Source of the DNA: Streptomyces sp. NBC_01775
GTDB taxonomy: Bacteria; Actinomycetota; Actinomycetes; Streptomycetales; Streptomycetaceae
DNA: 64,000 bases
Assembly: GCF_035917675.1 (NCBI RefSeq)
Contig: NZ_CP109104.1
Coordinates: forward strand, 8,370,001 to 8,434,000
Direction of reading: 5' to 3'
Shown: positions 37,997 to 45,167 of the stretch, one piece after another
How positions within the stretch are numbered: position 1 is the first letter of the stretch
Layout: each line of letters opens with the position of its first letter
Program-made: the position numbers and the translations under genes
Notes under the pieces: generated by a model
Databases searched by the model: none
What the model saw: the letters and a program-made list of their open reading frames with translations, nothing else
Told to the model about the DNA's origin: nothing

Positions 37997-40025
37997 GGTC
38001 GGGCAGCCGCAGCGTCGCCAGGTCGTCCCGGGACGGCGTGCCCGCGTATCCGGAGAGCCGCAGGTCACGGTAGGCGCAGCTCTTCTCGTACAGGGTGCGC
38101 AGGAAGCGGCCGTTGCCCAGCTCGTCGATCCAGCCCTGGTCGACGACGTGGCCGCTGATGCTGCGCAGCTCCTCCAGCGACTCCTCGTCCCACACATCGC
38201 CGTTGTCGGCCGCCAGCACCTCGCCGATCGCCGTCAGCTCCAGCGGACGGTAGCTCGGGAAATCGACCCGGGTCGTGAACCGGGAGGAGAGGCCGGGGTT
38301 GGCCGCCAGCAGCCGGTCCATGCCCTCGGGGTAGCCCGCCAGGATCACCACGAGCTGGTCGCGGTTGTCCTCGGCGCGCTTCAAGAGCACCTGAAGGGCC
38401 TCGTCGCCGTAGGCGTCGCCCTTGGTGTAGCCCGAGTTGGACAGTGAATACGCCTCGTCCACGAACAGCACGCCGCCCAGCGCGGAGTCGATCAGCTCGT
38501 TGGCCTTGACCGCTGTCTGGCCCAGGAACTCGCCCACCAGATCGGCTCTTTGGGCCTCCACCAGATGATCGCCGCCCAGCAGCCCCAGCGCGTAGAAGGC
38601 CCGGCCCAGGATCCGCGCCACCGTCGTCTTGCCCGTGCCCGAGGGCCCCGAGAAGACGAAGTGCCGTTTCGGCGGCTGCACCGGAAGGCCCTGACCCGCG
38701 CGCAGCCGCGCCATGTGCAGCTGGGCCGACAGCGCCCGCACCTGCCGCTTGACCGGCTCCAGGCCCACCATCCGCTCCAGCTCGTCCAGCGCCTGAGCCA
38801 GCAGCACCGGGTCCGAGGGCCCGGCGGGCAGCCTCCCGTCGGCGCCACGCAGGGAGCCCAGCACCGCCCGCTCCCGCACCACACCGGTGTCCACACGGAC
38901 GGGCTCGGCCGGATCGCCCGAGTCCTCCAGCCGCAGCCCGTCGGCCTCCGGGTCCACCTCGGGGTCGGCCGACTCGGACGCGTCCCGCAGCCCGCCCGCT
39001 TCCGGCTCCCCCTCGGGACCGGAACCGAACGGCCCCGCTTCCAGGGCGCCGGCGGTGAACGGCCCCGCCTCCGCGTTCTGGGCCCCGTCCACGGGGTCGG
39101 CGGGGTCGGCGGGCTCCGCCGGGTCGGCCGGAGTGTCCGGACCGCGCTCGAACAGCTCCTGTGCCGCGTTGTCGCCGCCCTGGCCGCCGAGCCCGCCCGA
39201 GAGGATGGCAGCCGCCAGGTCGTCGGCCGCCCCGCCCAGCCCGTCGCTCTCGGCGATCGTCGTCAGCCGCGCCGCCGTGTCCATGAACGTGGGATCGATC
39301 CGGTGCACCGCGCGGTAGAGCGGCAAGGCCGCGGCACTGCGGCCGGTGCCCTCGCGGGCACGCGCGAGCCAGTAGCGCAGCTCCTTGCGCTGCGGCTGCT
39401 CGCTGCGGCAGCGCATCAGCGCGGCGGCCAGCAGCGGCTCCGCCTGCCCGTACATCTCCAGGCGCACCCGTGCCATCCCGGCGAACAGCCCCGCCTCGAT
39501 GCCCAGCAGCGGGTCGTCGACCAGCGGCTCGGTGTGCGCGACCAGCCGCTCCCAGTCCTTGGCCAGATACGCGCGACAGGCGTGCAGGAAGCGCACCTGC
39601 GGGTCGGTGTCCACCGGCGGGCAGCTGGCCAACGCCCGGTCGAGTTCGGCCACATGGCGGCCGTCCAGCCAGTGCGAGGCGTGCGCCAGCAGCAGGTCAC
39701 GCTCGTACTCCAGCACGGGCTGGACCCACCACCCCAGCCAGTACCAGGAGTTGAGGGTGCGTCCGTGGCGGGTGCGCTGCTCGCCGAAGCGGTCCCTGTG
39801 GTGGTACATCCGCAGCAGCGCTGTGGCGGTGTCGGCGCGCAGGGCGTGCAGGCCGAGCCAGCCGTCCGCCATCCCCGGATCGAGCCGCACCGCGGTGCGG
39901 AACTCCTCTTCCGCCTGGGCATAGCCGCCGACGGTGTACGCGTCCACCCCGCGCAGCCAGGCGAGTTCGGCCGGTGCGTGCAGGCCCTGGGGGTCCTGCG
40001 TGCCGAAATTCATCACGTCCCCCAC
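37920..40025 (-). CDS. EccA-like AAA ATPase with TPR N-terminus (orphan)
   Basis: A 701-residue protein. Residues 1-270 are TPR-like helical repeats, and 280-400 is an acidic Pro/Ala/Glu-rich linker. The C-terminal third is a CbbX/SpoVK/EccA-type AAA domain with Walker A FSGPSGTGKTTVARILGRAF (around residue 460), Walker B GVLFVDEAYSL and sensor ILAGYPEGMD. EccA works in type VII secretion, but no esx or ecc gene lies in the window. It may serve a distant cluster or have a separate chaperone role. ATG 40013 (MNFGTQDP) is an alternative start. Confidence 0.88.
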   Translation of the reverse strand: MGDVMNFGTQDPQGLHAPAELAWLRGVDAYTVGGYAQAEEEFRTAVRLDPGMADGWLGLHALRADTATALLRMYHHRDRFGEQRTRHGRTLNSWYWLGWWVQPVLEYERDLLLAHASHWLDGRHVAELDRALASCPPVDTDPQVRFLHACRAYLAKDWERLVAHTEPLVDDPLLGIEAGLFAGMARVRLEMYGQAEPLLAAALMRCRSEQPQRKELRYWLARAREGTGRSAAALPLYRAVHRIDPTFMDTAARLTTIAESDGLGGAADDLAAAILSGGLGGQGGDNAAQELFERGPDTPADPAEPADPADPVDGAQNAEAGPFTAGALEAGPFGSGPEGEPEAGGLRDASESADPEVDPEADGLRLEDSGDPAEPVRVDTGVVRERAVLGSLRGADGRLPAGPSDPVLLAQALDELERMVGLEPVKRQVRALSAQLHMARLRAGQGLPVQPPKRHFVFSGPSGTGKTTVARILGRAFYALGLLGGDHLVEAQRADLVGEFLGQTAVKANELIDSALGGVLFVDEAYSLSNSGYTKGDAYGDEALQVLLKRAEDNRDQLVVILAGYPEGMDRLLAANPGLSSRFTTRVDFPSYRPLELTAIGEVLAADNGDVWDEESLEELRSISGHVVDQGWIDELGNGRFLRTLYEKSCAYRDLRLSGYAGTPSRDDLATLRLPDLMQAYGEVLSGRGPDGPRPGQPPPG

Positions 40026-40244
40026 GAAACGTCCCCCGTCATCTGCCGGTTATCACCCGGGGTTCCCACGCTGTTTCGCATCGTACCCGCGTGCCGCGCG
40101 CCGTCGAAGAGTGGAGTACCCGGCTGCTTCGCCGTGAAGAGGAAGCTTCCGGACGAGAGGGCCCGGGGAAGACCCTCGCGGAGACCAGTACGAAGAGTGA
40201 GTGAAACGCGTTTGGGGGCTTCCGTTTAGCCGCTCCAGGACAGA

Positions 40245-40284
40245 ACGAAGCCCCCGGTCACGGGGGAACAACCGGGGGCTTCGT
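40245..40284. terminator. Strong hairpin between divergent ATPase and kinase-side genes
   Basis: Perfect 14-bp arms ACGAAGCCCCCGGT and ACCGGGGGCTTCGT with a 12-base loop. A further GTCTAC/GTAGAC dyad follows at 40285-40307. It lies in the 357-base gap 40026-40382, between the start of the AAA ATPase gene and the end of the kinase gene, both on the minus strand. It therefore most likely ends transcription of the kinase gene. The remainder of that gap holds nothing recognisable. Confidence 0.65.
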
Positions 40285-40382
40285 GTCTACAGGCGGCCTG
40301 CGTAGACCGCTTGTTGGAAACGTAATCGGTTCCGGGCACATGGGTCAAGCCGCTCCGGAGCGCAGCGGCCCCGGGATCGTAC

Positions 40383-41021
40383 TCAACGGCCCTGTGGTAC
40401 ACGGAGGGTGATATTCAAGGGTGGGTCTGCGCGCCTCCCAGGCCCCTCGCGCACCTCGAATCCCTCAGATGTCTCCTTTACCAGAAATCGCGCGAACGGT
40501 CGGGATGGGTCGGTCGCAAAATGTGCGCGCTCCATGGGGATCCAGTGCGCCCAGAAGTCCCGCTGCCCGGACCCGTCCCGCTCCCGGCCGCGCCCCCATG
40601 CTGCCTCCGGTGACATGTCCATCCACAGCAGACAGGACAGAAAAGGGCGCACCGCTGCCCGGCCCGCGCCCACTCCCTCCAGAAGCACCACAGGGGACGG
40701 CGGCAGGACGGCCTCGGTGGTGTAGGCGCGCGCCACCCAGTCGTACACCTCGTAGCGCGCGCTCCGGCCCCGCTCCCACGGCGCGAGGACCTGCGAGGCG
40801 AGCCGCTCCGTCCAGCCGAAGAGCGCCTCATGGCAGGCCAGGTCGTCCAGGTGCAGCACCGGAGCCCCGCCCAGGAGGCCGGAGAGCCGGGCGGCCATCG
40901 TCGTCTTGCCCGACCCCGCGTGCCCGTCGACGGCGATCAGCCGCACCGGGCCACAGGAGGCGGGGAGCGCGGGCAGCCGCACCGCGAGCGCTTCGAGGGG
41001 GACGGAATCGGGCATCTCCAC
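40383..41021 (-). CDS. Uridine-kinase-like P-loop protein
   Basis: A 212-residue cytosolic protein with a Walker A loop, AVDGHAGSGKTTMAARLSGL, and the family's LHLDDLACHE segment, where an Asp binds the nucleoside in uridine kinases. Later VVLLEGVGAGRAAVRPFLSC corresponds to the kinase core strand. Streptomyces annotate such proteins as uridine kinases, but the lid region is short. Nucleoside or small-molecule phosphorylation is probable and the substrate is not proven. Confidence 0.75.
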   Translation of the reverse strand: MEMPDSVPLEALAVRLPALPASCGPVRLIAVDGHAGSGKTTMAARLSGLLGGAPVLHLDDLACHEALFGWTERLASQVLAPWERGRSARYEVYDWVARAYTTEAVLPPSPVVLLEGVGAGRAAVRPFLSCLLWMDMSPEAAWGRGRERDGSGQRDFWAHWIPMERAHFATDPSRPFARFLVKETSEGFEVREGPGRRADPPLNITLRVPQGR

Positions 41022-41349
41022 AGCGTACGTCGCAGGTCATGGCGGTCTCCGCAGCGGACCACCCCCGCGGTCCCGCGCGATCCCGCGCGATGGCCGCGGC
41101 CGGTGGCCGCGCGCATGGCCCCGCGCCACTGGCCCAGGCCAATGAAGACGGCATGCCGAGCGGCCGAAGCCCTGGCACGCGCCCCGGAGAGCGGAGATAG
41201 TTGGCTTTCCGCGGGCCGCCTCGCGCCGGACCCGCACCGCGAGGCACGCGACGCCGGCGCCCAGCGGGTACGGAATCCAGCAGGAACCAGCACCACCAGG
41301 AACCGAAGGACAGCTCACCGCACCGACCCATCGACTGGGGGCATCCCGT
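41022..41349. other. Intergenic region between divergent kinase-like and peptidase genes
   Basis: A 328-base gap. It must hold both divergent promoters. Apart from local GC-rich dyads (for example around 41065-41105) no gene, RNA or strong operator is visible. Confidence 0.4.
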
Positions 41350-42759
41350 ATGACCAGCAGATCCGCCAACCGCCGTACCGTCCTGGCAGCCGCCGTCGCG
41401 GCGGCAGCCTCGGCCGTCGCGGCACCCGCAGCACTGGCAGCCGACACCCGGTCGGGTGGTCTCACGGGCTCGGCCGGACACGGCCGGCCCGGCAGCCCGG
41501 GCCGGCCGGGAAAGGCGTCGCTCGTGGATCTCCACTCGTGGACCACCCACCGGGACTGGGCCTCCGGCGAGACCCGTGGCACCAGCGCCGAGGCGGGCTC
41601 GCGCCCCGGCATCGTGCTCGCCACGCCCGCGGGCAGTGTCGAGTACGCCGACCCGCACACCGGCCGGAAGGCCAGCTGGGAGTACGCCACCTGGACCTCG
41701 CCCCGCCACAAGCCCTCTGTGGCGGCCGGAGAGGTCATCGCCTCCTGGAACGCCCACACCCCGGCCGGGACCTGGATCAGGACCGAGCTGCGGGGCACCT
41801 ACTCGGACGGCAAGGAGACGCCCTGGTACACCATGGGCATCTGGACGGCGAAGGACGGCGACGACGTGCCGCGCCGCACCTCGGTCGACAACCAGAGCGA
41901 CGGCAACAGCAGCGTCTACACCGACACCTTCACCATCGACGACCTGACCGGCGGGCTGCGGCTGGCCTCCTACCAGCTGCGGCTGACGCTGTACCGCGCC
42001 CCGGGCACCAAGGCCACCCCGAAGGTGTGGCGGGTCTCGGCGATGTGCTCCGACCTGCCGGACCGCTTCGAGGTACCCGCCTCCAAGCCGGGCCTGGGCC
42101 GGGCCGTCGAGCTGAAGGTGCCGCGCTATTCGCAGGAGATCCACAAGGGGCAGTACCCCGAGTACGACAACGGGGGAGAGGCATGGTGCAGCCCCACCTC
42201 CTCGCAGATGATCATTGAGTTCTGGGGCCGCAAGCCCAGCGCCGAGGACCTGGCCTGGGTCAACCCCGACTACGCCGACCCCCAGGTGTGCCACGCGGCC
42301 CGCTACACCTTCGACTACCAGTACGAGGGCTGCGGCAACTGGCCGTTCAACACCGCATACGCCAGCACCTACAAGGACATGCAGGCGGTCGTCACCCGGC
42401 TGAACAGCCTCAGCGAGGCCGAGGAGTTCATCGCCGCCGGCATCCCGCTGATCACCTCACAGTCCTTCATCGAGTCCGAACTCGACGGCGCCGGATACGG
42501 CACGGCGGGCCACCTGATGACCGTCATCGGCTTCACCAAGAGCGGCGACGTCATCGCCAACGACCCCAACTCGCCCGACAACCCGTCGGTACGCCACGTC
42601 TACAAGCGGCGTCAGTTCGAGAACATTTGGCTGCGGACGAAGCGGAAGGACGCGGACGGCAAGGTCAAGAGCGGTACGGGCGGGGTGTGTTATCTATACT
42701 TCCCGGCCGAGCCGGCGCCGGCTCAGCGCCGCGTCCTGAAGAAGCACGGGCTGCGCTGA
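41350..42759 (+). CDS. Exported C39-like cysteine peptidase
   Basis: A 469-residue protein with a twin-arginine-type signal (NRRTVLAAAVAAAASAVAAP, cut near AALA-ADT), a beta-rich middle and a C-terminal papain-like peptidase_C39_2 domain. Its likely catalytic residues are Cys280 (GGEAWCSPTS), His388 (AGHLMTVIGF) and Asp405 (IANDPNS). It lacks any ABC transporter domain or partner, so it is not a bacteriocin leader peptidase. It is more likely a secreted hydrolase acting on extracellular protein or cell wall. The gene is the last core-like gene before the accessory region. Confidence 0.88.
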   Translation: MTSRSANRRTVLAAAVAAAASAVAAPAALAADTRSGGLTGSAGHGRPGSPGRPGKASLVDLHSWTTHRDWASGETRGTSAEAGSRPGIVLATPAGSVEYADPHTGRKASWEYATWTSPRHKPSVAAGEVIASWNAHTPAGTWIRTELRGTYSDGKETPWYTMGIWTAKDGDDVPRRTSVDNQSDGNSSVYTDTFTIDDLTGGLRLASYQLRLTLYRAPGTKATPKVWRVSAMCSDLPDRFEVPASKPGLGRAVELKVPRYSQEIHKGQYPEYDNGGEAWCSPTSSQMIIEFWGRKPSAEDLAWVNPDYADPQVCHAARYTFDYQYEGCGNWPFNTAYASTYKDMQAVVTRLNSLSEAEEFIAAGIPLITSQSFIESELDGAGYGTAGHLMTVIGFTKSGDVIANDPNSPDNPSVRHVYKRRQFENIWLRTKRKDADGKVKSGTGGVCYLYFPAEPAPAQRRVLKKHGLR

Positions 42760-42765
42760 GCCGGG

Positions 42766-42962
42766 GACCCGTGTAGTCGGCGTATGTGTCGTCCACGGCC
42801 TGACGACAGCGCTGATGGCCATCCTGCGCCGGGTGGCCGTACTGGTCGGCCGTGACCTTGACAGCGGTGTCCCGGCCGGCGGGAGACCTCGTGGATGGCG
42901 ACACCGTTCGTCAGGGTCACGGTGGGCCATTTTTGCCGCAGGTCGTGCGGTGTGTATGGACG
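42766..42962 (-). mobile_element. Tyrosine recombinase (phage-type integrase) C-terminal remnant
   Basis: The minus strand reads YTPHDLRQKWPTVTLTNGVA then IHEVSRRPGHR. After a short gap and a frame change it continues VKVTADQYGHPAQDGHQRCR then QAVDDTYADY. This is the catalytic end of Streptomyces integrases (HxLR, GH, and the tyrosine in the QYGH segment). The domain is frameshifted and lacks its first 300 residues. It is joined directly to a broken SDR gene. Confidence 0.75.
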
Positions 42963-43341
42963 TGGGCCCAGTGCACGCAGGCCGGGCAGGACGTGCTGGA
43001 CCGCGGTGACCGGCCCGTACACCGACTGCTCGACGGGATGGATGAGGTCGTCTGCGAGGGTCTCCAGCACCGGCTTCATGAACTCCTTGGCGGGCACCGG
43101 GTGTACTGGAGCACCTCGATCGGACCGAGCTCGGCGACCGCGGCGTCGAGGGCGGCGAGCAGCGCCTGCGGGTCGCGGGCGTTCGCGGCGTAGCCCCGGG
43201 CCGTGGTGCCCTCGGCGGCGAGGTCGTCGACGTTGGCCTGGGTGCGGGAGATGAGCGCGACGGAGAAGCCTAGGCGGCCGAAGCGGCGGGCGGTGGCCTG
43301 GCCGAGTCCGGGGCCGCGCCGATCAGGGCGATCGTCGTCAT
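42963..43341 (-). pseudogene. SDR-family oxidoreductase, two frameshifts and missing 3' half
   Basis: Starts at ATG 43341 (MTTIALIGA), loses frame within the glycine motif at about 43305-43318, and continues GLGQATARRFGRLGFSVALI and LAAEGTTARGYAANARDPQA. A second shift near 43110-43120 leads to VPAKEFMKPVLETLADDLIH and VQHVLPGLRALG. There it ends at the integrase remnant, before the catalytic YxxxK. It cannot be functional. The neighbouring deletion and the integrase scrap suggest that an excised or decayed element removed the rest. Confidence 0.8.
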
Positions 43342-43429
43342 GATGAGTCCTTCTTTCGGATCCGGTGTTTTCGGGGCACTGGTGCCCCTCCCGGCAAGCT
43401 TTGCCCCGTCGCGCCGCCCGGCACGCACT

Positions 43430-43534
43430 CCCCCAAGCTCTCCGAGCAGGGGGCGCCCCCAGCGGCGTTGGCGAAAAGCCCTGGTGGCTCCTTCCCCAAG
43501 CTCTCGACTTCTCCCCCGGGCCTTCGGCCGGGAG
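43430..43534. repeat. Pair of Streptomyces-type intergenic hairpin repeats
   Basis: Two related blocks: CCCCCAAGCTCTCCGAGCAG followed by GGGGG at 43430-43453, and CTCCCCCGGGCCTTCGGCC followed by GGGAG at 43511-43534, each continuing with a run like GCGCCCCC or GGTGCCCCC. The CCCCAAGCTCTC...GAGCAGGGGG and GGCCTTCGGCC forms recur between genes in Streptomyces genomes. They fill much of the 359-base gap 43342-43700, where no gene is supported. Confidence 0.6.
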
Positions 43535-43700
43535 GTGCCCCCAGAGCAGGGCAGACCCCGATCAAGGGCTTCCGGCCTTGCGATCGCACGTACCGGACGA
43601 CGCTCCTTGACGGGCAAACATTGCCGGTCACGGCACTAGCAGGGCTGGTCCTGTGCGGAGCAGCGAGCTGCTGGATGAACGGGGCGTTATCGCGCGCGAC

Positions 43701-45017
43701 CTATTGCTGCCGTGGTGATGACACGTCCTGGCTTTGTGGCGGGGCACGGGTGGCGCTGTGCGGCACGCAGTCCGCTCCGGCTGCGGGGACTGTGACTCGG
43801 GCGGTGTCGCCGGCCCGGGAGGGGAGGATGGGCAACTGCGATGCGGAACGGCCGCCGGCGGCGCGGCTCGCCGCGTCCTGACGGGTGGGGCGGTTGATGT
43901 CTTGGCGCGGTGCCGTTCGATGGATGGGGCCGGTGCGCTGGGACAGGGGCAGGCCGCTGGCACCGTTGGCGCGGGCGATGATCTCCGCGGTGATGGACAC
44001 GGCCGTCTCCTCGGGCGTCCGCGCACCGAGGTCGAGACCGATCGGGGAGTGCAGCGCGGCCAGCTGCCCTGCTGTGACCCTGGCCTCATCCAGGAGGCGC
44101 AGGCGCTCGCGATGGGTGCGGCGCGAGCCCATGGCGCCGACGTAGCCGACGGGCAGGGTGAGGGCCAGGCGCAACAGGGGGATGTCGAACTTGGCGTCGT
44201 GGGTGAGGACGCAGATGGCGGTGCGGGCGTTGACGGCGGTCTGCGCCAGGTAGCGATGGGGCCAGTCGACGACCACCTCGTCCGCGTGCGGGAAGCGGAC
44301 GGCCGTGGCGAACACGGGCCGGGCATCGCAGACGGTGACCCGGAATCCGAGGAAGCGGCCGGCCTGGGCGAGGGCGGCGGCGAAATCGACGGCGCCGAAG
44401 ATGAGCAGGCGCGGCCGGGTGGCCGCCACGTGCACCAGGACGGTCAGCTGCTCGGGGCAGGTGGCGGCGTCACCGCCAAGATGGCTGAGCGCCGTACGCC
44501 CGGCCCGCAGCAGCGCCTGGGCGTGCCCGGTCACGGCGCGGCTTGTGTCCGTGTCCAGGTCGGTGCCGGACAGGTGGCCTTCACCGTCCAAGGCCAGGAG
44601 ACCGCCGAAGAAGTGCGCGGGTCCGTCCACGACCTGTGCCACGGCGGCGGCCCCGCCGTTCGCCACCTCGGCAAGGGCGGTGGCCAGGTGCGGCTGCGTG
44701 GCCGGGTCGATGCGCTGCACGTGGACGTCGAGTTCCCCGCCGCAGGTCAGGCCGACGGCGAAGGCGTCCACGTCGGAGTATCCGAACCAGGCACGCTGCG
44801 GAGCTGCGCGGTCTTCGAGGACCTGCCGGCACAGCTCGTACACAGAGCCTTCGACGCATCCGCCGGAGATGCTGCCGACGGCCGTGCCGTCCGCGTCGAC
44901 CGCGACCGAGGTGCCCACGGGCAGCGGGGCGCTGCCCGTGACACCGACGATGGTGGCCAGCGCGAAGGGGCGTTGCTCGGCGCACCAGCGGTGCAGTGTG
45001 TCCGCGATGTTCAGCAT
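43701..45017 (-). CDS. XdhC/CoxI-family molybdoenzyme maturation factor (PaoD-like)
   Basis: A 438-residue protein. Residues 1-360 hold the XdhC/CoxI pair of domains: an N-terminal ATIVGVTGSAPLPVGTSVAV segment with SISGGCVEGSVYE, and a C-terminal Rossmann part with LLIFGAVDFAAALAQAGRFL then VTVCDARPVFATAVRFPHAD. These proteins load or modify the molybdenum cofactor for one partner enzyme. The gene is the fourth of an operon ordered like E. coli paoABCD, 150 bases past paoC. About 75 extra low-complexity residues follow the domain. ATG 45017 was chosen; the frame is open further upstream. Confidence 0.88.
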   Translation of the reverse strand: MLNIADTLHRWCAEQRPFALATIVGVTGSAPLPVGTSVAVDADGTAVGSISGGCVEGSVYELCRQVLEDRAAPQRAWFGYSDVDAFAVGLTCGGELDVHVQRIDPATQPHLATALAEVANGGAAAVAQVVDGPAHFFGGLLALDGEGHLSGTDLDTDTSRAVTGHAQALLRAGRTALSHLGGDAATCPEQLTVLVHVAATRPRLLIFGAVDFAAALAQAGRFLGFRVTVCDARPVFATAVRFPHADEVVVDWPHRYLAQTAVNARTAICVLTHDAKFDIPLLRLALTLPVGYVGAMGSRRTHRERLRLLDEARVTAGQLAALHSPIGLDLGARTPEETAVSITAEIIARANGASGLPLSQRTGPIHRTAPRQDINRPTRQDAASRAAGGRSASQLPILPSRAGDTARVTVPAAGADCVPHSATRAPPQSQDVSSPRQQ

Positions 45018-45167
45018 GAGCCCTCCCAGTGCGGGTCCTGGTGGTCGGTCGGTCAAGGGTTGGTGGGGCCGCCGCCGTCCGTCGGGGGCGGGCGGCCCGG
45101 AGTCCGGCAGGTGGCGTGTGACTGGTGCCTGCCGGACGTCTTGGCGTGCACCGAGAAGGGGCACGGG

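Noticed and set aside
37920..40025. Type VII secretion locus
   Set aside because: Only the EccA-like ATPase is present; no WXG100, EccB-E or mycosin genes are visible.
40285..40380. Possible tRNA gene near dyads after the kinase gene
   Set aside because: No cloverleaf with a T-loop GTTCRANNC and acceptor pairing could be drawn.
41350..42759. C39 peptidase as a bacteriocin leader peptidase
   Set aside because: It is a soluble exported protein with a signal peptide; there is no ABC transporter domain, no precursor peptide and no leader motif nearby.
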